Assembly: GCF_937920985.1 (NCBI RefSeq) | Contig: NZ_CALDXR010000062.1 | Location: 1 to 28,158 of the forward strand | DNA length: 28,158 bases | Source of the DNA: an uncultured Phascolarctobacterium sp. | GTDB taxonomy: Bacteria; Bacillota; Negativicutes; Acidaminococcales; Acidaminococcaceae | Direction of reading: 5' to 3' | Shown: piece by piece, positions 15,097 to 22,437 of the stretch | Layout of the letters: each line of letters opens with the position of its first letter | Position numbering within the stretch: position 1 is the stretch's first letter | Made by a program: the position numbers and the translations under genes | Notes under the pieces: generated by a model | Database searches by the model: none | What the model was told of the DNA's origin: nothing | What the model saw: only the letters and a program-made list of their open reading frames with translations

Positions 15097-15852
15097 TTAC
15101 CAGCTGCGGGACGAACCGCCGCCACCGCCGCTGCCGCCGCCGAAGCCTCGTCCGCCTCCGCCACCACGTCCACCGCCGCGGAAAATCAGCAGCAGCAGGA
15201 TGCGCGTAAAAAAGCCGCCAAGTAAAAGATTATCAACAATAAGAAAACCGATTACTCCCAAAGCAAACAGCAAATCATCCAGGCCGGAGCCTGTATTTTT
15301 TTGCGGTTGGGAAGCGGGAGCCTGATATTTCACCCCGCTCAGCTCCGTATTATAGCCTTGGGCAATTTTGGCTGCGGCAGCCTTATAGCCCTGCAAAATA
15401 CCCTTGCTGTAATTACCGTCCTTGAAGTAAGGAATCATATACTGGTCCTGGATGCGTCCTGTAAGACCGTCAGGCAACGAGCCTTCCAGACCGTAGCCTA
15501 CTTCAATGCGCGAGCGTCTGTCTTTGACAGCGACGACAATGAGCGCACCGTTATTCTGCTCCTTGCTGCCGATGCCCCATTGGCGCAGAACCTCCAGAGC
15601 GTAATCTTCAATAGGCGCTCCGTCGAGCGTGTTAATTGTCAGTACTGCCAGCTGCGCTGTTGTTTTGCTGTCCAGCTCAGCACCAAGGCTGAGCATTTGC
15701 TGCTTGTCCTCTTCCGAGATTACACCGGCGTAGTCCTGCACGTAAATGCCGCTGCCCGCCGCCGGACGCGGCGGAATGGCGGGCGCGGCGCTGGCATAGG
15801 CAGCGAAGAAGGTTTGCAGCAGAAGCAGCAGGCAGATTATAAAACGTTTCAT
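15097..15852 (-). CDS. TPM-domain (YgcG-type) membrane protein with Gly-rich tail
   Basis: An envelope protein with a signal peptide (MKRFIICLLLLLQTFFAAYASA), a TPM domain (about residues 35-160: VQDYAGVISEEDKQQM, QLAVLTINTLDGAPIEDYALEVL, RSRIEVGYGLEGSLPD), a hydrophobic segment near 195-225, and a low-complexity glycine and arginine tail ending SSRSW. TPM domains are implicated in photosystem repair in plants and have unclear roles in bacteria. The pairing with lemA on the same strand 44 bases away is a common bacterial arrangement. Start: the minus-strand GGAGGG is 6 bases before the ATG at 15852 but abuts the ATG at 15858, so the second ATG is preferred (251 residues). Confidence 0.88.
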   Translation of the reverse strand: MKRFIICLLLLLQTFFAAYASAAPAIPPRPAAGSGIYVQDYAGVISEEDKQQMLSLGAELDSKTTAQLAVLTINTLDGAPIEDYALEVLRQWGIGSKEQNNGALIVVAVKDRRSRIEVGYGLEGSLPDGLTGRIQDQYMIPYFKDGNYSKGILQGYKAAAAKIAQGYNTELSGVKYQAPASQPQKNTGSGLDDLLFALGVIGFLIVDNLLLGGFFTRILLLLIFRGGGRGGGGGRGFGGGSGGGGGSSRSW

Positions 15853-15896
15853 TATCATCCCTCCGTCAGCAGCTTGCAGCTAGCGGGATTATCTGC

Positions 15897-16448
15897 TTAA
15901 AATTTAACCTGCGGTACCTTTTGGGCAGCTGCATCTGCCTTGAAGTAATCCTTGGCGGTAAAGCCGAAGGCACCGGCGTATAAAGAGGTAGGCAGAGATT
16001 TTATTTTTGCGTTGTAGACTTGTACGGCATCGTTGTAATCCTTACGTGCTACGGCGATACGGTTTTCGGTACCTGCCAGCTCATCCTGCAGTTGCTGGAA
16101 GTTGGTGTTGGCCTTCAAATCCGGGTAATTTTCGGCAACAACCAGCAGACGGCTCAGAGCACTGTTCATTTCATTGTTGGCTGCAGTTGTTTCTGCTACG
16201 GTTTTGGCACCGCCAAGCTTAGCGCGGGCATCGGATACAGCCTTGAAAACCTCCGTTTCGTGCGCTGCATAGCCTTTGACGGTATTTACCAGATTAGGGA
16301 TTAAATCGTTACGGCGCTGTAGCTGGTTTTCCACCTGTGACCATTTGCCGGTAACATTTTCATTCATGCTTACAAGACCATTATAGCTGCTGAAGAACAT
16401 AGCTGCCATAATGACAATAGCGGCGATAACGCCTAAAATACCTTTCAT
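15897..16448 (-). CDS. lemA: LemA family membrane protein
   Basis: A 183-residue protein with an N-terminal membrane anchor (residues 2-20, ILGVIAAIVIMAAMFF) followed by the helical LemA domain: YNGLVSMNENVTGKWSQVENQLQRR, then DLIPNLVNTVKGYA and the ENYPDLKAN block. LemA proteins are bacterial envelope proteins of unknown biochemical function, often next to TPM/YgcG proteins or peptidases. AAGGAG on the minus strand about 9 bases upstream supports the start, and a near-consensus promoter lies about 60 bases further out. It is the first gene of a two-gene operon. Confidence 0.93.
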   Translation of the reverse strand: MKGILGVIAAIVIMAAMFFSSYNGLVSMNENVTGKWSQVENQLQRRNDLIPNLVNTVKGYAAHETEVFKAVSDARAKLGGAKTVAETTAANNEMNSALSRLLVVAENYPDLKANTNFQQLQDELAGTENRIAVARKDYNDAVQVYNAKIKSLPTSLYAGAFGFTAKDYFKADAAAQKVPQVKF

Positions 16449-16508
16449 TTGTATAACTCCTTTCGTAATAAACGGAATTTAGGCAGCTTGTAAGACCTGC
16501 TTTATTTT

Positions 16509-16537
16509 ATTGTAAAAGAAAGTTTTACTGCTGTCAA
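16509..16537 (-). promoter_or_regulatory. Promoter of the lemA operon
   Basis: On the minus strand: perfect TTGACA (16537-16532), 17-bp spacer, TACAAT (16514-16509). Predicted start is about 16502. Confidence 0.8.
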
Positions 16538-16963
16538 TTTATGAAAAGTCAAAAAGGCAAAGAATTTGCAAAACTATTGTGAACTATACTGTTTTTTACA
16601 ATTAAAAAATCATAGAGAATTATTTATAAAACAGAGATGGTTTTTGTTTTCAAACAATGAGAATAAGAAGGAGAAAAGTTTGGATGCAACTTAATTGCCT
16701 TAAAATATTAATTATTATTATTGCATAATGCCTTAAAGAGGTGTATTATATAATTAGGTAAGCTGGTTTAAGCATTCGTTAAAAGGACAATTAAAGTGCG
16801 AATAGAGCGCCGGTTCCGGGAGAGGGGGTAGCTTGGCAGGAATGGGTTCTGAAAGAATGCTGTGTTATATTATATAGGGTGCGGTTATGTAGAAGGTCAT
16901 TTCACAAGCAGTAGGATGTAGCTGGCATCACTATATCAGCAAATAGTTAGGGGATGAGCTAAT
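16538..16963. other. Gene-free region upstream of the XRE regulator
   Basis: About 425 bases with no convincing gene. It is AT-rich until about 16790, then has a G-rich stretch (16800-16850). A direct repeat TGCCTTAAA occurs at 16696-16704 and 16729-16737, 33 bp apart (about three helical turns), just upstream of possible -10 hexamers TATTAT (16744) and TATAAT (16749); TTGCAT at 16721-16726 is 17 bp from the former. This may be the promoter and operator of the XRE gene, with a leader of about 200 bases. Confidence 0.4.
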
Positions 16964-17278
16964 ATGGCAAAGCAAGTGGATTATAAGGCTGTTGGTCTAC
17001 GTATCAAAACATTGCGTTTGAAGAATAATATTTATCAGACTGAGCTGGCTAAAAGTATAGGTGTATCGCAAACCCATATGAGTAATATCGAAAGCGGGCG
17101 TGCTGGTCTGACCTTGGAAAATCTGGTTAAGATGACGAATATTTTTAATTGTGGCATTGATGAGATAGTATTTGGTGAAGAAAAAGCAAAGAAAGAAACT
17201 GCAGCGACTTCTCTGGAGAATTTCACTATGCAGGATATCGTGCAGGCTTTGCAGATGCTGAAGACTATTAAGGGTTAA
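16964..17278 (+). CDS. XRE-family helix-turn-helix regulator
   Basis: A 104-residue DNA-binding protein. Residues about 10-66 are a Cro/C1-type HTH: LRIKTLRLKNNIYQTELAKS, then IGVSQTHMSNIESGRAGLTL and ENLVKMTNIFNCGIDEIVFG. The C-terminal 35 residues are short and helical, with no sensory domain. GGGGA about 11 bases upstream is a modest ribosome binding site. There are no phage genes nearby, so it does not look like a prophage repressor; targets are unknown, with its own promoter region (direct repeat near 16696-16737) a candidate. Confidence 0.85.
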   Translation: MAKQVDYKAVGLRIKTLRLKNNIYQTELAKSIGVSQTHMSNIESGRAGLTLENLVKMTNIFNCGIDEIVFGEEKAKKETAATSLENFTMQDIVQALQMLKTIKG

Positions 17279-17293
17279 TCAAGTTAATGGTAA

Positions 17294-17333
17294 AGATTGC
17301 CGTGACTGAGTATGGTTGCGGTAGTCTTTTTTT
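17294..17333 (+). terminator. Terminator after the XRE gene
   Basis: AGATTGCCG (17294-17302) pairs with CGGTAGTCT (17319-17327), with two G-U pairs, followed by seven T. Confidence 0.8.
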
Positions 17334-17361
17334 ATGCTTTTTTCTGCCATAGATTTTTCAC

Positions 17362-17390
17362 TTGCCTAAAGTCGAAAAGTCAAATATAAT
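17362..17390 (+). promoter_or_regulatory. ctsR-clpC promoter with CtsR-like direct repeat
   Basis: TTGCCT (17362-17367), 17-bp spacer, perfect TATAAT (17385-17390). The spacer holds two CtsR-type heptads, AGTCGAA (17370-17376) and AGTCAAA (17378-17384). The known CtsR box repeats this heptad at a 10-bp period; here the period is 8 bp. Autoregulation by CtsR is likely but would use a non-canonical spacing. Confidence 0.6.
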
Positions 17391-17421
17391 ATATTCAAAT
17401 ATATAATCAAGGTGAGTTACT

Positions 17422-17835
17422 ATGAAAAATTTAGCAGATGCAATTGAAAGCTTTATTATAGGTGAGCTGCTGCGAGAGCACGAGGATACTGTGCTTGTGC
17501 AGCGCAATGAGCTGGCCGAGCGTCTTTCCTGCGCTCCCTCGCAGATAAGCTATGTGCTCAGTACGCGTTTTACGCCGGAGCGTGGCTTTATGGTGGAATC
17601 GCGGCGCGGCAGCGGTGGCTTTGTGCGCATTATACGCATGCAGCCTGCTGTAGAGACACCCAAGCCGCCTACGGCGATGCAGCTGGTGCAGCACTTGCAG
17701 CAGCAAAAGATGATTACGGCAAGAGAGGGCGCATTGCTGCAGTATATGCTGCAGATTATTGACGCCGATGAAGATAAGAAGAAGGAAATCTTGCAGCAGG
17801 CTGTAAGCTTGCTGCATAGTACCGGACGGAGGTGA
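17422..17835 (+). CDS. ctsR: Class III heat-shock repressor CtsR
   Basis: Represses clp stress genes until heat or damage inactivates it. The N-terminal winged HTH (about residues 1-70) includes LADAIESFIIGELLRE and LAERLSCAPSQISYVLSTRFTPERGFMVE. It has the glycine-rich wing RRGSGGFVRI, the family's DNA-contacting and heat-sensing loop (usually RGGGG). The C-terminal dimerisation domain is present, though the protein is slightly short at 137 residues. Its stop codon overlaps the clpC ribosome binding site (GGAGGTGA), so the two are coupled. In Bacillus the next genes are mcsA and mcsB; both are missing here. Confidence 0.92.
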   Translation: MKNLADAIESFIIGELLREHEDTVLVQRNELAERLSCAPSQISYVLSTRFTPERGFMVESRRGSGGFVRIIRMQPAVETPKPPTAMQLVQHLQQQKMITAREGALLQYMLQIIDADEDKKKEILQQAVSLLHSTGRR

Positions 17836-17839
17836 AGCG

Positions 17840-20569
17840 ATGCTTTGTGAAATTTGTCATAAAAAGAAGGCCATCATGCACATGGTGTGCCTGGTAGGCG
17901 ATAAACAGATTGATAAATGGCTTTGCGGTGAATGCGCTAAGGATTATATGCCGATGGGCATGGGTGGCATGCCGCTGACACCGGAGGGCGCTAAACGCTT
18001 TATAGATGAGCTGCTGAAGAGCGGCGGAAATATCGGACCGCAGCCCAAGAAAAAGGTTACCCGTGAGGGCTTCAGCGAGGCAGCGGCCAAGGTTCTGGAG
18101 CTGGCAACAACCAAGGCTTTAGATTGTGGCAGCGAGCATATTGGTACGGAGCATATTTTGTGGGGACTTTTGACAATTCCTGATTGTACCGGCAAAAAGC
18201 TGCTGAAAAGATTATGTAATAATCTCGAAGAGATACAGACGGAGCTGGAAGGCTGGCTGGATAAGGGCGGCAAGCAGACTAAGCTGCCGCAGTACAGCCA
18301 ACGCGCGCAGCGTGTAATGGAGCGTGCTGCAGAGAACGCGCAGGAGCTGGAGCAGGAATACGTAGGCAGCGAGCAGCTGCTTGTAGGCTTGCTGGCAGCT
18401 GGCGATGGCATTGCCTATCAGGTGCTGCAGAAGTTTGATATTACGCTGGAGTATGTCAAGGAGCTGGTGCAGACGCTTGATGACCAGCGCAAAGCTGTAC
18501 CGGGCAGAAATCAGCAGCGTCGTCCGGTAGAAGAAAAGCAGGTTGATGTTTTAGAGGTTCTTGTAGAATATGGACGTAATTTGAATCTGGAAGCAAGCCG
18601 TGGCAAGATTGACCCGGTGATTGGCCGAGATAAGGAGGTAGAACGTCTTATCCAGATTTTGTGCCGTCGCACCAAGAATAACCCGGTAATTATCGGCGAG
18701 GCTGGTGTAGGTAAAACCGCTATCGCAGAAGGCTTGGCGCAGAAGATTATCAAGGGCGACGTGCCGGATTTTCTGCAGCGGAAAATTGTTTTTTCACTGG
18801 AGCTGGGCATGCTGGTGGCTGGCGCCAAATACCGCGGTGAATTTGAAGACCGCATGAAGGAAATTTTACAGATGGTACGCGACGATAAGCGGATAATCCT
18901 CTTTATCGACGAGCTGCATACGATTATCGGTGCTGGCAGTGCCGAGGGCAGTATTGATGCGGCCAACATCATTAAGCCGGCGCTGGCGCGCGGTGAGCTG
19001 CAGGTTATTGGCGCAACGACGGTTGATGAATACCGTAAACATATTGAAAAGGATGCGGCTCTGGAACGACGCTTCCAGCCGGTGCTTGTTGATGTACCGA
19101 GCGCAGAAATCAGCGAAGCGATGCTGCAGGGCTTGCGCAAGCGCTATGAGGAATTCCATAAGCTGCAGATTCAGCCGGAGGCCATTAAGGCCGCAGTGGA
19201 GCTTAGCGACCGCTATATTACAGACAGAAACCTGCCGGATAAGGCTATTGATCTGATGGACGAGGCCTGCGCCCGTCTGCGTATTAAGCTATATAAAAAA
19301 TCTGCGCCAGCACGTGAGCTGCAGGAGCAGCTGGAATATCTGCAGCTGGAAAAGGAAGAGGCTGTTGAGCAGCAGGATTATGAAAAGGCAGCGGAGTTGC
19401 GTGACAAGGAGACCGAGCTGCAGACACAGCTGGCTGAAGCCTTGGCGGAGGTTGCTATGACGCAGCCGGTAACTGCGGAGGATGTAGCTGAGGTTGTTGC
19501 CTCCTGGACGGGGATTCCGCTGACACGCTTGACAGAAACCGAAAGCAGTCGTCTGCTGCAGCTGGAGCAGCGCCTACATAAGCGTGTTATCGGTCAGGAG
19601 GAGGCTGTAAGCGCTGTAAGCAGGGCTGTGCGCCGTGCACGCGCAGGCTTCAAGGATAAAAACAGACCGGTTGGCTCCTTCCTCTTCCTCGGTCCTACCG
19701 GTGTAGGCAAAACTGAGCTGGCAAAGGCATTGGCACAGGAGCTGTTTGGCGATGAACGTGCTATGCTGCGCTTCGATATGTCGGAATACATGGAAAAGCA
19801 CACTACAGCGAGATTGATTGGCGCACCTCCAGGCTATGTAGGCTATGACGAGGGCGGCCAGCTGACAGATGCAGTACGCCGTAAGCCTTATTGCGTAGTG
19901 CTGCTGGACGAAATTGAAAAGGCGCATCCTGATGTGTTTAATCTGCTGTTGCAGATTATGGAGGATGGCCGTCTGACCGACGGTCAGGGACGCACGGTAG
20001 ACTTCCGTAATGCTGTACTGATTATGACGAGCAACGCCGGTGCACAGCGTTTGACCAACACCAGACCGTTGGGTTTTGCCGGTAATGAGGCAGGCGAGCG
20101 CAAAAACCGTAAGGAGCAGGTGCTTGCTGAAATCAAGAACGTGTTCCGTCCGGAATTTTTAAATCGTGTTGACGAAATCCTTGTCTTCAATTCCTTGGGC
20201 AGACAGGAGCTGGAGCTGATTGCCGACAATATGCTGCGTGAGCTGAACCAGCGTCTGGCAGGCAACGGCCTCAGCATAGAGCTGACTGCTTCGGCACGCG
20301 AGCTGCTGCTGCAGGAAGGCAGCGACAGCAAGTATGGTGCGCGTCCGCTGCGCCGTGCTTTGCGTAAGCTGGTGGAGGATCCGCTGAGTGATTTGTTCCT
20401 AGCTGGAAAATTCCACAGCGGTGACAAGATTATTGCCGAGGCTGCAGATAAAAAAATGGATTTTCATACGGCGATTGAGGGAGCACAGTTTTTGTTGGAG
20501 CTGCCGGTGACAGATGAACAGACTGCTGCCGTAAGCAGCGGAAAGGAGCCGCAGCATGGCCAGAACTAA
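17840..20569 (+). CDS. clpC: Clp ATPase ClpC with fused N-terminal zinc finger
   Basis: AAA+ unfoldase that should feed ClpP. Domains in order: a CxxC...CxxC zinc finger (C3, C6, C29, C32), a Clp N-domain double repeat (about 70-215), AAA-1 with Walker A GEAGVGKTA (286-294), a UVR-type coiled coil (about 490-540, EEAVEQQDYEKAAELRDKETEL), and AAA-2 with GPTGVGKTE (618-626) and a ClpP-docking loop LGF (744-746). The zinc finger resembles the N-terminus of ClpE or of McsA, while the double N-domain is that of ClpC; 909 residues is about 90 longer than usual ClpC. It probably combines ClpC with McsA- or ClpE-like function. The end overlaps radA by 14 bases. Confidence 0.94.
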   Translation: MLCEICHKKKAIMHMVCLVGDKQIDKWLCGECAKDYMPMGMGGMPLTPEGAKRFIDELLKSGGNIGPQPKKKVTREGFSEAAAKVLELATTKALDCGSEHIGTEHILWGLLTIPDCTGKKLLKRLCNNLEEIQTELEGWLDKGGKQTKLPQYSQRAQRVMERAAENAQELEQEYVGSEQLLVGLLAAGDGIAYQVLQKFDITLEYVKELVQTLDDQRKAVPGRNQQRRPVEEKQVDVLEVLVEYGRNLNLEASRGKIDPVIGRDKEVERLIQILCRRTKNNPVIIGEAGVGKTAIAEGLAQKIIKGDVPDFLQRKIVFSLELGMLVAGAKYRGEFEDRMKEILQMVRDDKRIILFIDELHTIIGAGSAEGSIDAANIIKPALARGELQVIGATTVDEYRKHIEKDAALERRFQPVLVDVPSAEISEAMLQGLRKRYEEFHKLQIQPEAIKAAVELSDRYITDRNLPDKAIDLMDEACARLRIKLYKKSAPARELQEQLEYLQLEKEEAVEQQDYEKAAELRDKETELQTQLAEALAEVAMTQPVTAEDVAEVVASWTGIPLTRLTETESSRLLQLEQRLHKRVIGQEEAVSAVSRAVRRARAGFKDKNRPVGSFLFLGPTGVGKTELAKALAQELFGDERAMLRFDMSEYMEKHTTARLIGAPPGYVGYDEGGQLTDAVRRKPYCVVLLDEIEKAHPDVFNLLLQIMEDGRLTDGQGRTVDFRNAVLIMTSNAGAQRLTNTRPLGFAGNEAGERKNRKEQVLAEIKNVFRPEFLNRVDEILVFNSLGRQELELIADNMLRELNQRLAGNGLSIELTASARELLLQEGSDSKYGARPLRRALRKLVEDPLSDLFLAGKFHSGDKIIAEAADKKMDFHTAIEGAQFLLELPVTDEQTAAVSSGKEPQHGQN

Positions 20570-21923
20570 GAGCAGATTTGTCTGCCAGGAATGCGGTTAT
20601 GTTGCTTCCTCGTGGCTGGGACGCTGCCCGGAATGCGGCGGCTGGAATACGCTGGTGGAGGAGGCAGAAGTGACTGCCAAGGCAAGTAAAAGCTATTTGC
20701 CGGCTAATAACGAAAAGTTGCGGCCGCGTACTATTGCCAGTGTTGCCCAAACCAAGGTAGAACGCCTGGCAACAGGGATTCGCGAATTTGACCGCGTGCT
20801 GGGCGGCGGTGTCGTTCCGGGCAGCCTTGTACTGCTTGGAGGCACGCCGGGTATCGGCAAATCTACGATTTTGCTGGACGCAGGCCTGCGCTTCGGGCAA
20901 CAGGGAATAAAGGTGCTGTATGTCAGCGGCGAGGAATCGGAGGAGCAGACTGCAATGCGTGCCGTCCGCTTGGGCGGAGCGCAGGCCAATGATAACCTGC
21001 TGATTCTTACGGCAACGGATTTGGATGCTATTTTAGCACAGGCGAATGCCTTGAAGCCACAGCTTCTGATTATCGACAGTATTCAGACTATGTATAATCC
21101 GGAACTGCAGACTGCTGCCGGCAGTGTGGGGCAGGTGCGTGAGTGTACGGCTAAGCTGCTGCAGTTTGCCAAAAGTACTGGCATTGCGGTGTTGCTCATC
21201 GGTCACGTTACTAAGGACGGCACTATCGCCGGACCGCGCCTATTGGAGCATATGGTGGACGTGGTGCTACAGTTTGAGGGTGACCGTTCCTATTCCTTTC
21301 GCGTTCTGCGTGCATTAAAAAACCGCTTCGGCAGTACGAGCGAAAGCGGCATTTTCTCTATGGAGGCGGGCGGTCTTCAGGAGGTAGCAAATCCTGCCGG
21401 TCTGTTTTTGGAGGACAGAGATGGTGAAGCAGCAGGCAGTGTTATCGGTGCCTGCATGGAAGGCAATAGGCCGATTATGGCAGAATTTCAGGCGCTGGTA
21501 GCTAAAACTCCCTACGGCATGCCAAGACGTACGGCAGTAGGCTTTGACTATAACAGAGTGAATATGCTGCTGGCAATTCTGGAAAAACGTTTTGGCTTAG
21601 ACTTTGGCATTTACGATGCTTATGTTAACGTAGTAGGTGGCATGAAGGTTAATGAGCCGGCGGCAGATTTGGCGGTAGCGGCAGCGCTTGTTTCCAGCTA
21701 TCGAAACAGGCCTCTGCCTAAGGGCATCCTAGTTTTTGGCGAAGTTGGTCTTACAGGCGAGGTGCGCCGCGTCAGCGCGCCCGAGCGCAGGATTATGGAT
21801 GGCGTTAATCTGGGCTTCAGCAAATTCATTGTACCGGACAGCAAGCTGCAGTTGCCTTCTGTCAAGGCACAGATTGTGCGTGTCAAAACATTGGAGCAGG
21901 CGATTGCGGCTATGTTCGGTTAA
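20556..21923 (+). CDS. radA: DNA repair protein RadA
   Basis: A RecA-related helicase that promotes branch migration during recombination. It has an N-terminal zinc finger C10-x2-C13...C24-x2-C27, Walker A GGTPGIGKST (95-104), the family-specific KNRFG motif (255-259), and a C-terminal Lon-protease-like domain (about 290-455) with GGMKVNEPAADLAVAAAL and FGEVGLTGEVR. The 455-residue length is standard. AAGGAG lies about 9 bases upstream, within the end of clpC. The ctsR-clpC-radA order is common in Firmicutes, and CtsR may co-regulate radA by read-through. Confidence 0.96.
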   Translation: MARTKSRFVCQECGYVASSWLGRCPECGGWNTLVEEAEVTAKASKSYLPANNEKLRPRTIASVAQTKVERLATGIREFDRVLGGGVVPGSLVLLGGTPGIGKSTILLDAGLRFGQQGIKVLYVSGEESEEQTAMRAVRLGGAQANDNLLILTATDLDAILAQANALKPQLLIIDSIQTMYNPELQTAAGSVGQVRECTAKLLQFAKSTGIAVLLIGHVTKDGTIAGPRLLEHMVDVVLQFEGDRSYSFRVLRALKNRFGSTSESGIFSMEAGGLQEVANPAGLFLEDRDGEAAGSVIGACMEGNRPIMAEFQALVAKTPYGMPRRTAVGFDYNRVNMLLAILEKRFGLDFGIYDAYVNVVGGMKVNEPAADLAVAAALVSSYRNRPLPKGILVFGEVGLTGEVRRVSAPERRIMDGVNLGFSKFIVPDSKLQLPSVKAQIVRVKTLEQAIAAMFG

Positions 21924-21954
21924 AGACAACATTTATAGATTAGTAAGATATAAA

Positions 21955-21990
21955 AAAGCGCAGGCTGGTGAACAGTCTGCGCTTTCTTGT
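21955..21990 (+). terminator. Terminator of the ctsR-clpC-radA operon
   Basis: AAAGCGCAGGCTG (21955-21967) pairs with CAGTCTGCGCTTT (21973-21985) over 13 bp with one G-U, followed by a short T-rich tail. Confidence 0.88.
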
Positions 21991-22035
21991 CTATACAGTG
22001 GGCAATCCTCATATACCGGCTGATGCTTATAATGC

Positions 22036-22073
22036 AAAAAAAATCCCGGTACACTTCCCTCAAAATGTACCGG
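22036..22073 (-). terminator. Minus-strand terminator of the candidate sRNA
   Basis: CCGGTACA (22073-22066 on the minus strand) pairs perfectly with TGTACCGG (22053-22046) around a 12-base loop, followed by GATTTTTTTT. On the plus strand no T-run follows, so it works for minus-strand RNA. Confidence 0.85.
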
Positions 22074-22126
22074 TAAAGCAATTGGTATAAGGAACAACGT
22101 CCCAGCAAATGTCTTAAGGTTATTAT
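22036..22126 (-). ncRNA. Candidate small RNA, Crp/Fnr-activated, divergent from the regulator gene
   Basis: Predicted from a minus-strand -10 (TATAAT, 22138-22133) and a strong intrinsic terminator ending in eight T at 22036, giving about 91 bases. No open frame with a ribosome binding site lies in it. The promoter lacks a good -35 but has the palindrome GTTGC-CATT-GCAAC centred 41.5 bases upstream of the predicted start, so it looks activator-dependent. An internal hairpin GGGAC-GTT-GTTCC lies at 22103-22091. Function unknown; TCCTTATA near 22093-22086 is complementary to the ilvB ribosome binding region, which may be chance. Confidence 0.6.
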
Positions 22127-22132
22127 GGTTAT

Positions 22133-22175
22133 ATTATAAATTGTGCGACAATTTGCGTGCGTTGCCATTGCAACG
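22133..22175 (-). promoter_or_regulatory. sRNA promoter with Crp/Fnr-type box and a second palindrome
   Basis: The Crp/Fnr-type palindrome CGTTGC-CATT-GCAACG is at 22160-22175, centre 22167.5. The minus-strand -10 TATAAT starts at 22138, 29.5 bp away, as for the transporter 2 and 3 boxes. Between them lies another perfect palindrome, AAATTGT-GCG-ACAATTT (22138-22154), which could be a repressor site. Confidence 0.6.
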
Positions 22176-22315
22176 TTTTTACAGCTTACAAGCGCTTTCT
22201 TTATTTACAAAACATCTCAGAAAAGAATAATTTTGTAAGTTATGTAAGTGAAGGCGGATAGCGCCTGAAACCACAGTTTTTGGGGCTTTCGGGCACTATA
22301 AAAAAACAGAAAAAA
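22176..22315. other. Gene-free stretch between the sRNA promoter and the regulator promoter region
   Basis: No gene is visible. A plus-strand hairpin GCCTGAAA (22263-22270) with TTTCGGGC (22287-22294), including one G-U, is present without a T-run. Its role is unknown. Confidence 0.35.
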
Positions 22316-22331
22316 TGTTGCGTGAGCAACA
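22316..22331. promoter_or_regulatory. Crp/Fnr-type palindrome upstream of the regulator gene
   Basis: TGTTGC-GTGA-GCAACA is a perfect 6-bp inverted repeat with a 4-base centre. It lies about 107 bp before the regulator start codon, suggesting autoregulation. It is not at the 29.5-bp spacing from a -10 seen at the other sites; relative to the TTTACA/GATAAT promoter it is centred near -76. Confidence 0.65.
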
Positions 22332-22364
22332 AAATTACTAAACGTTTACTTTAGTTACATAATA

Positions 22365-22393
22365 TTTACATATGTATCTTAATTTGGGATAAT
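22365..22393 (+). promoter_or_regulatory. Probable promoter of the Crp/Fnr-family regulator
   Basis: TTTACA (22365-22370), 17-bp spacer, GATAAT (22388-22393): five of six matches to each consensus hexamer. Predicted start is about 22400, leaving a leader of about 38 bases. Confidence 0.65.
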
Positions 22394-22437
22394 AAGGATA
22401 CGGAATAACTAATATGAAATAGAAGGCTGGTGATAAT

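Noticed and set aside
15097..15200. Plus-strand proline-rich frame opposite the TPM gene tail
   Set aside because: It is the reverse complement of the glycine-rich C-terminal tail of the TPM protein and has no ribosome binding site.
16796..16828. GTG-initiated frame reading MRIERRFRERG, similar to the usual start of class II ribonucleotide reductase
   Set aside because: Only about seven residues match, no other frame continues the similarity, and the stretch lies in a gene-free leader. Chance or a very old remnant; not supportable as a pseudogene.
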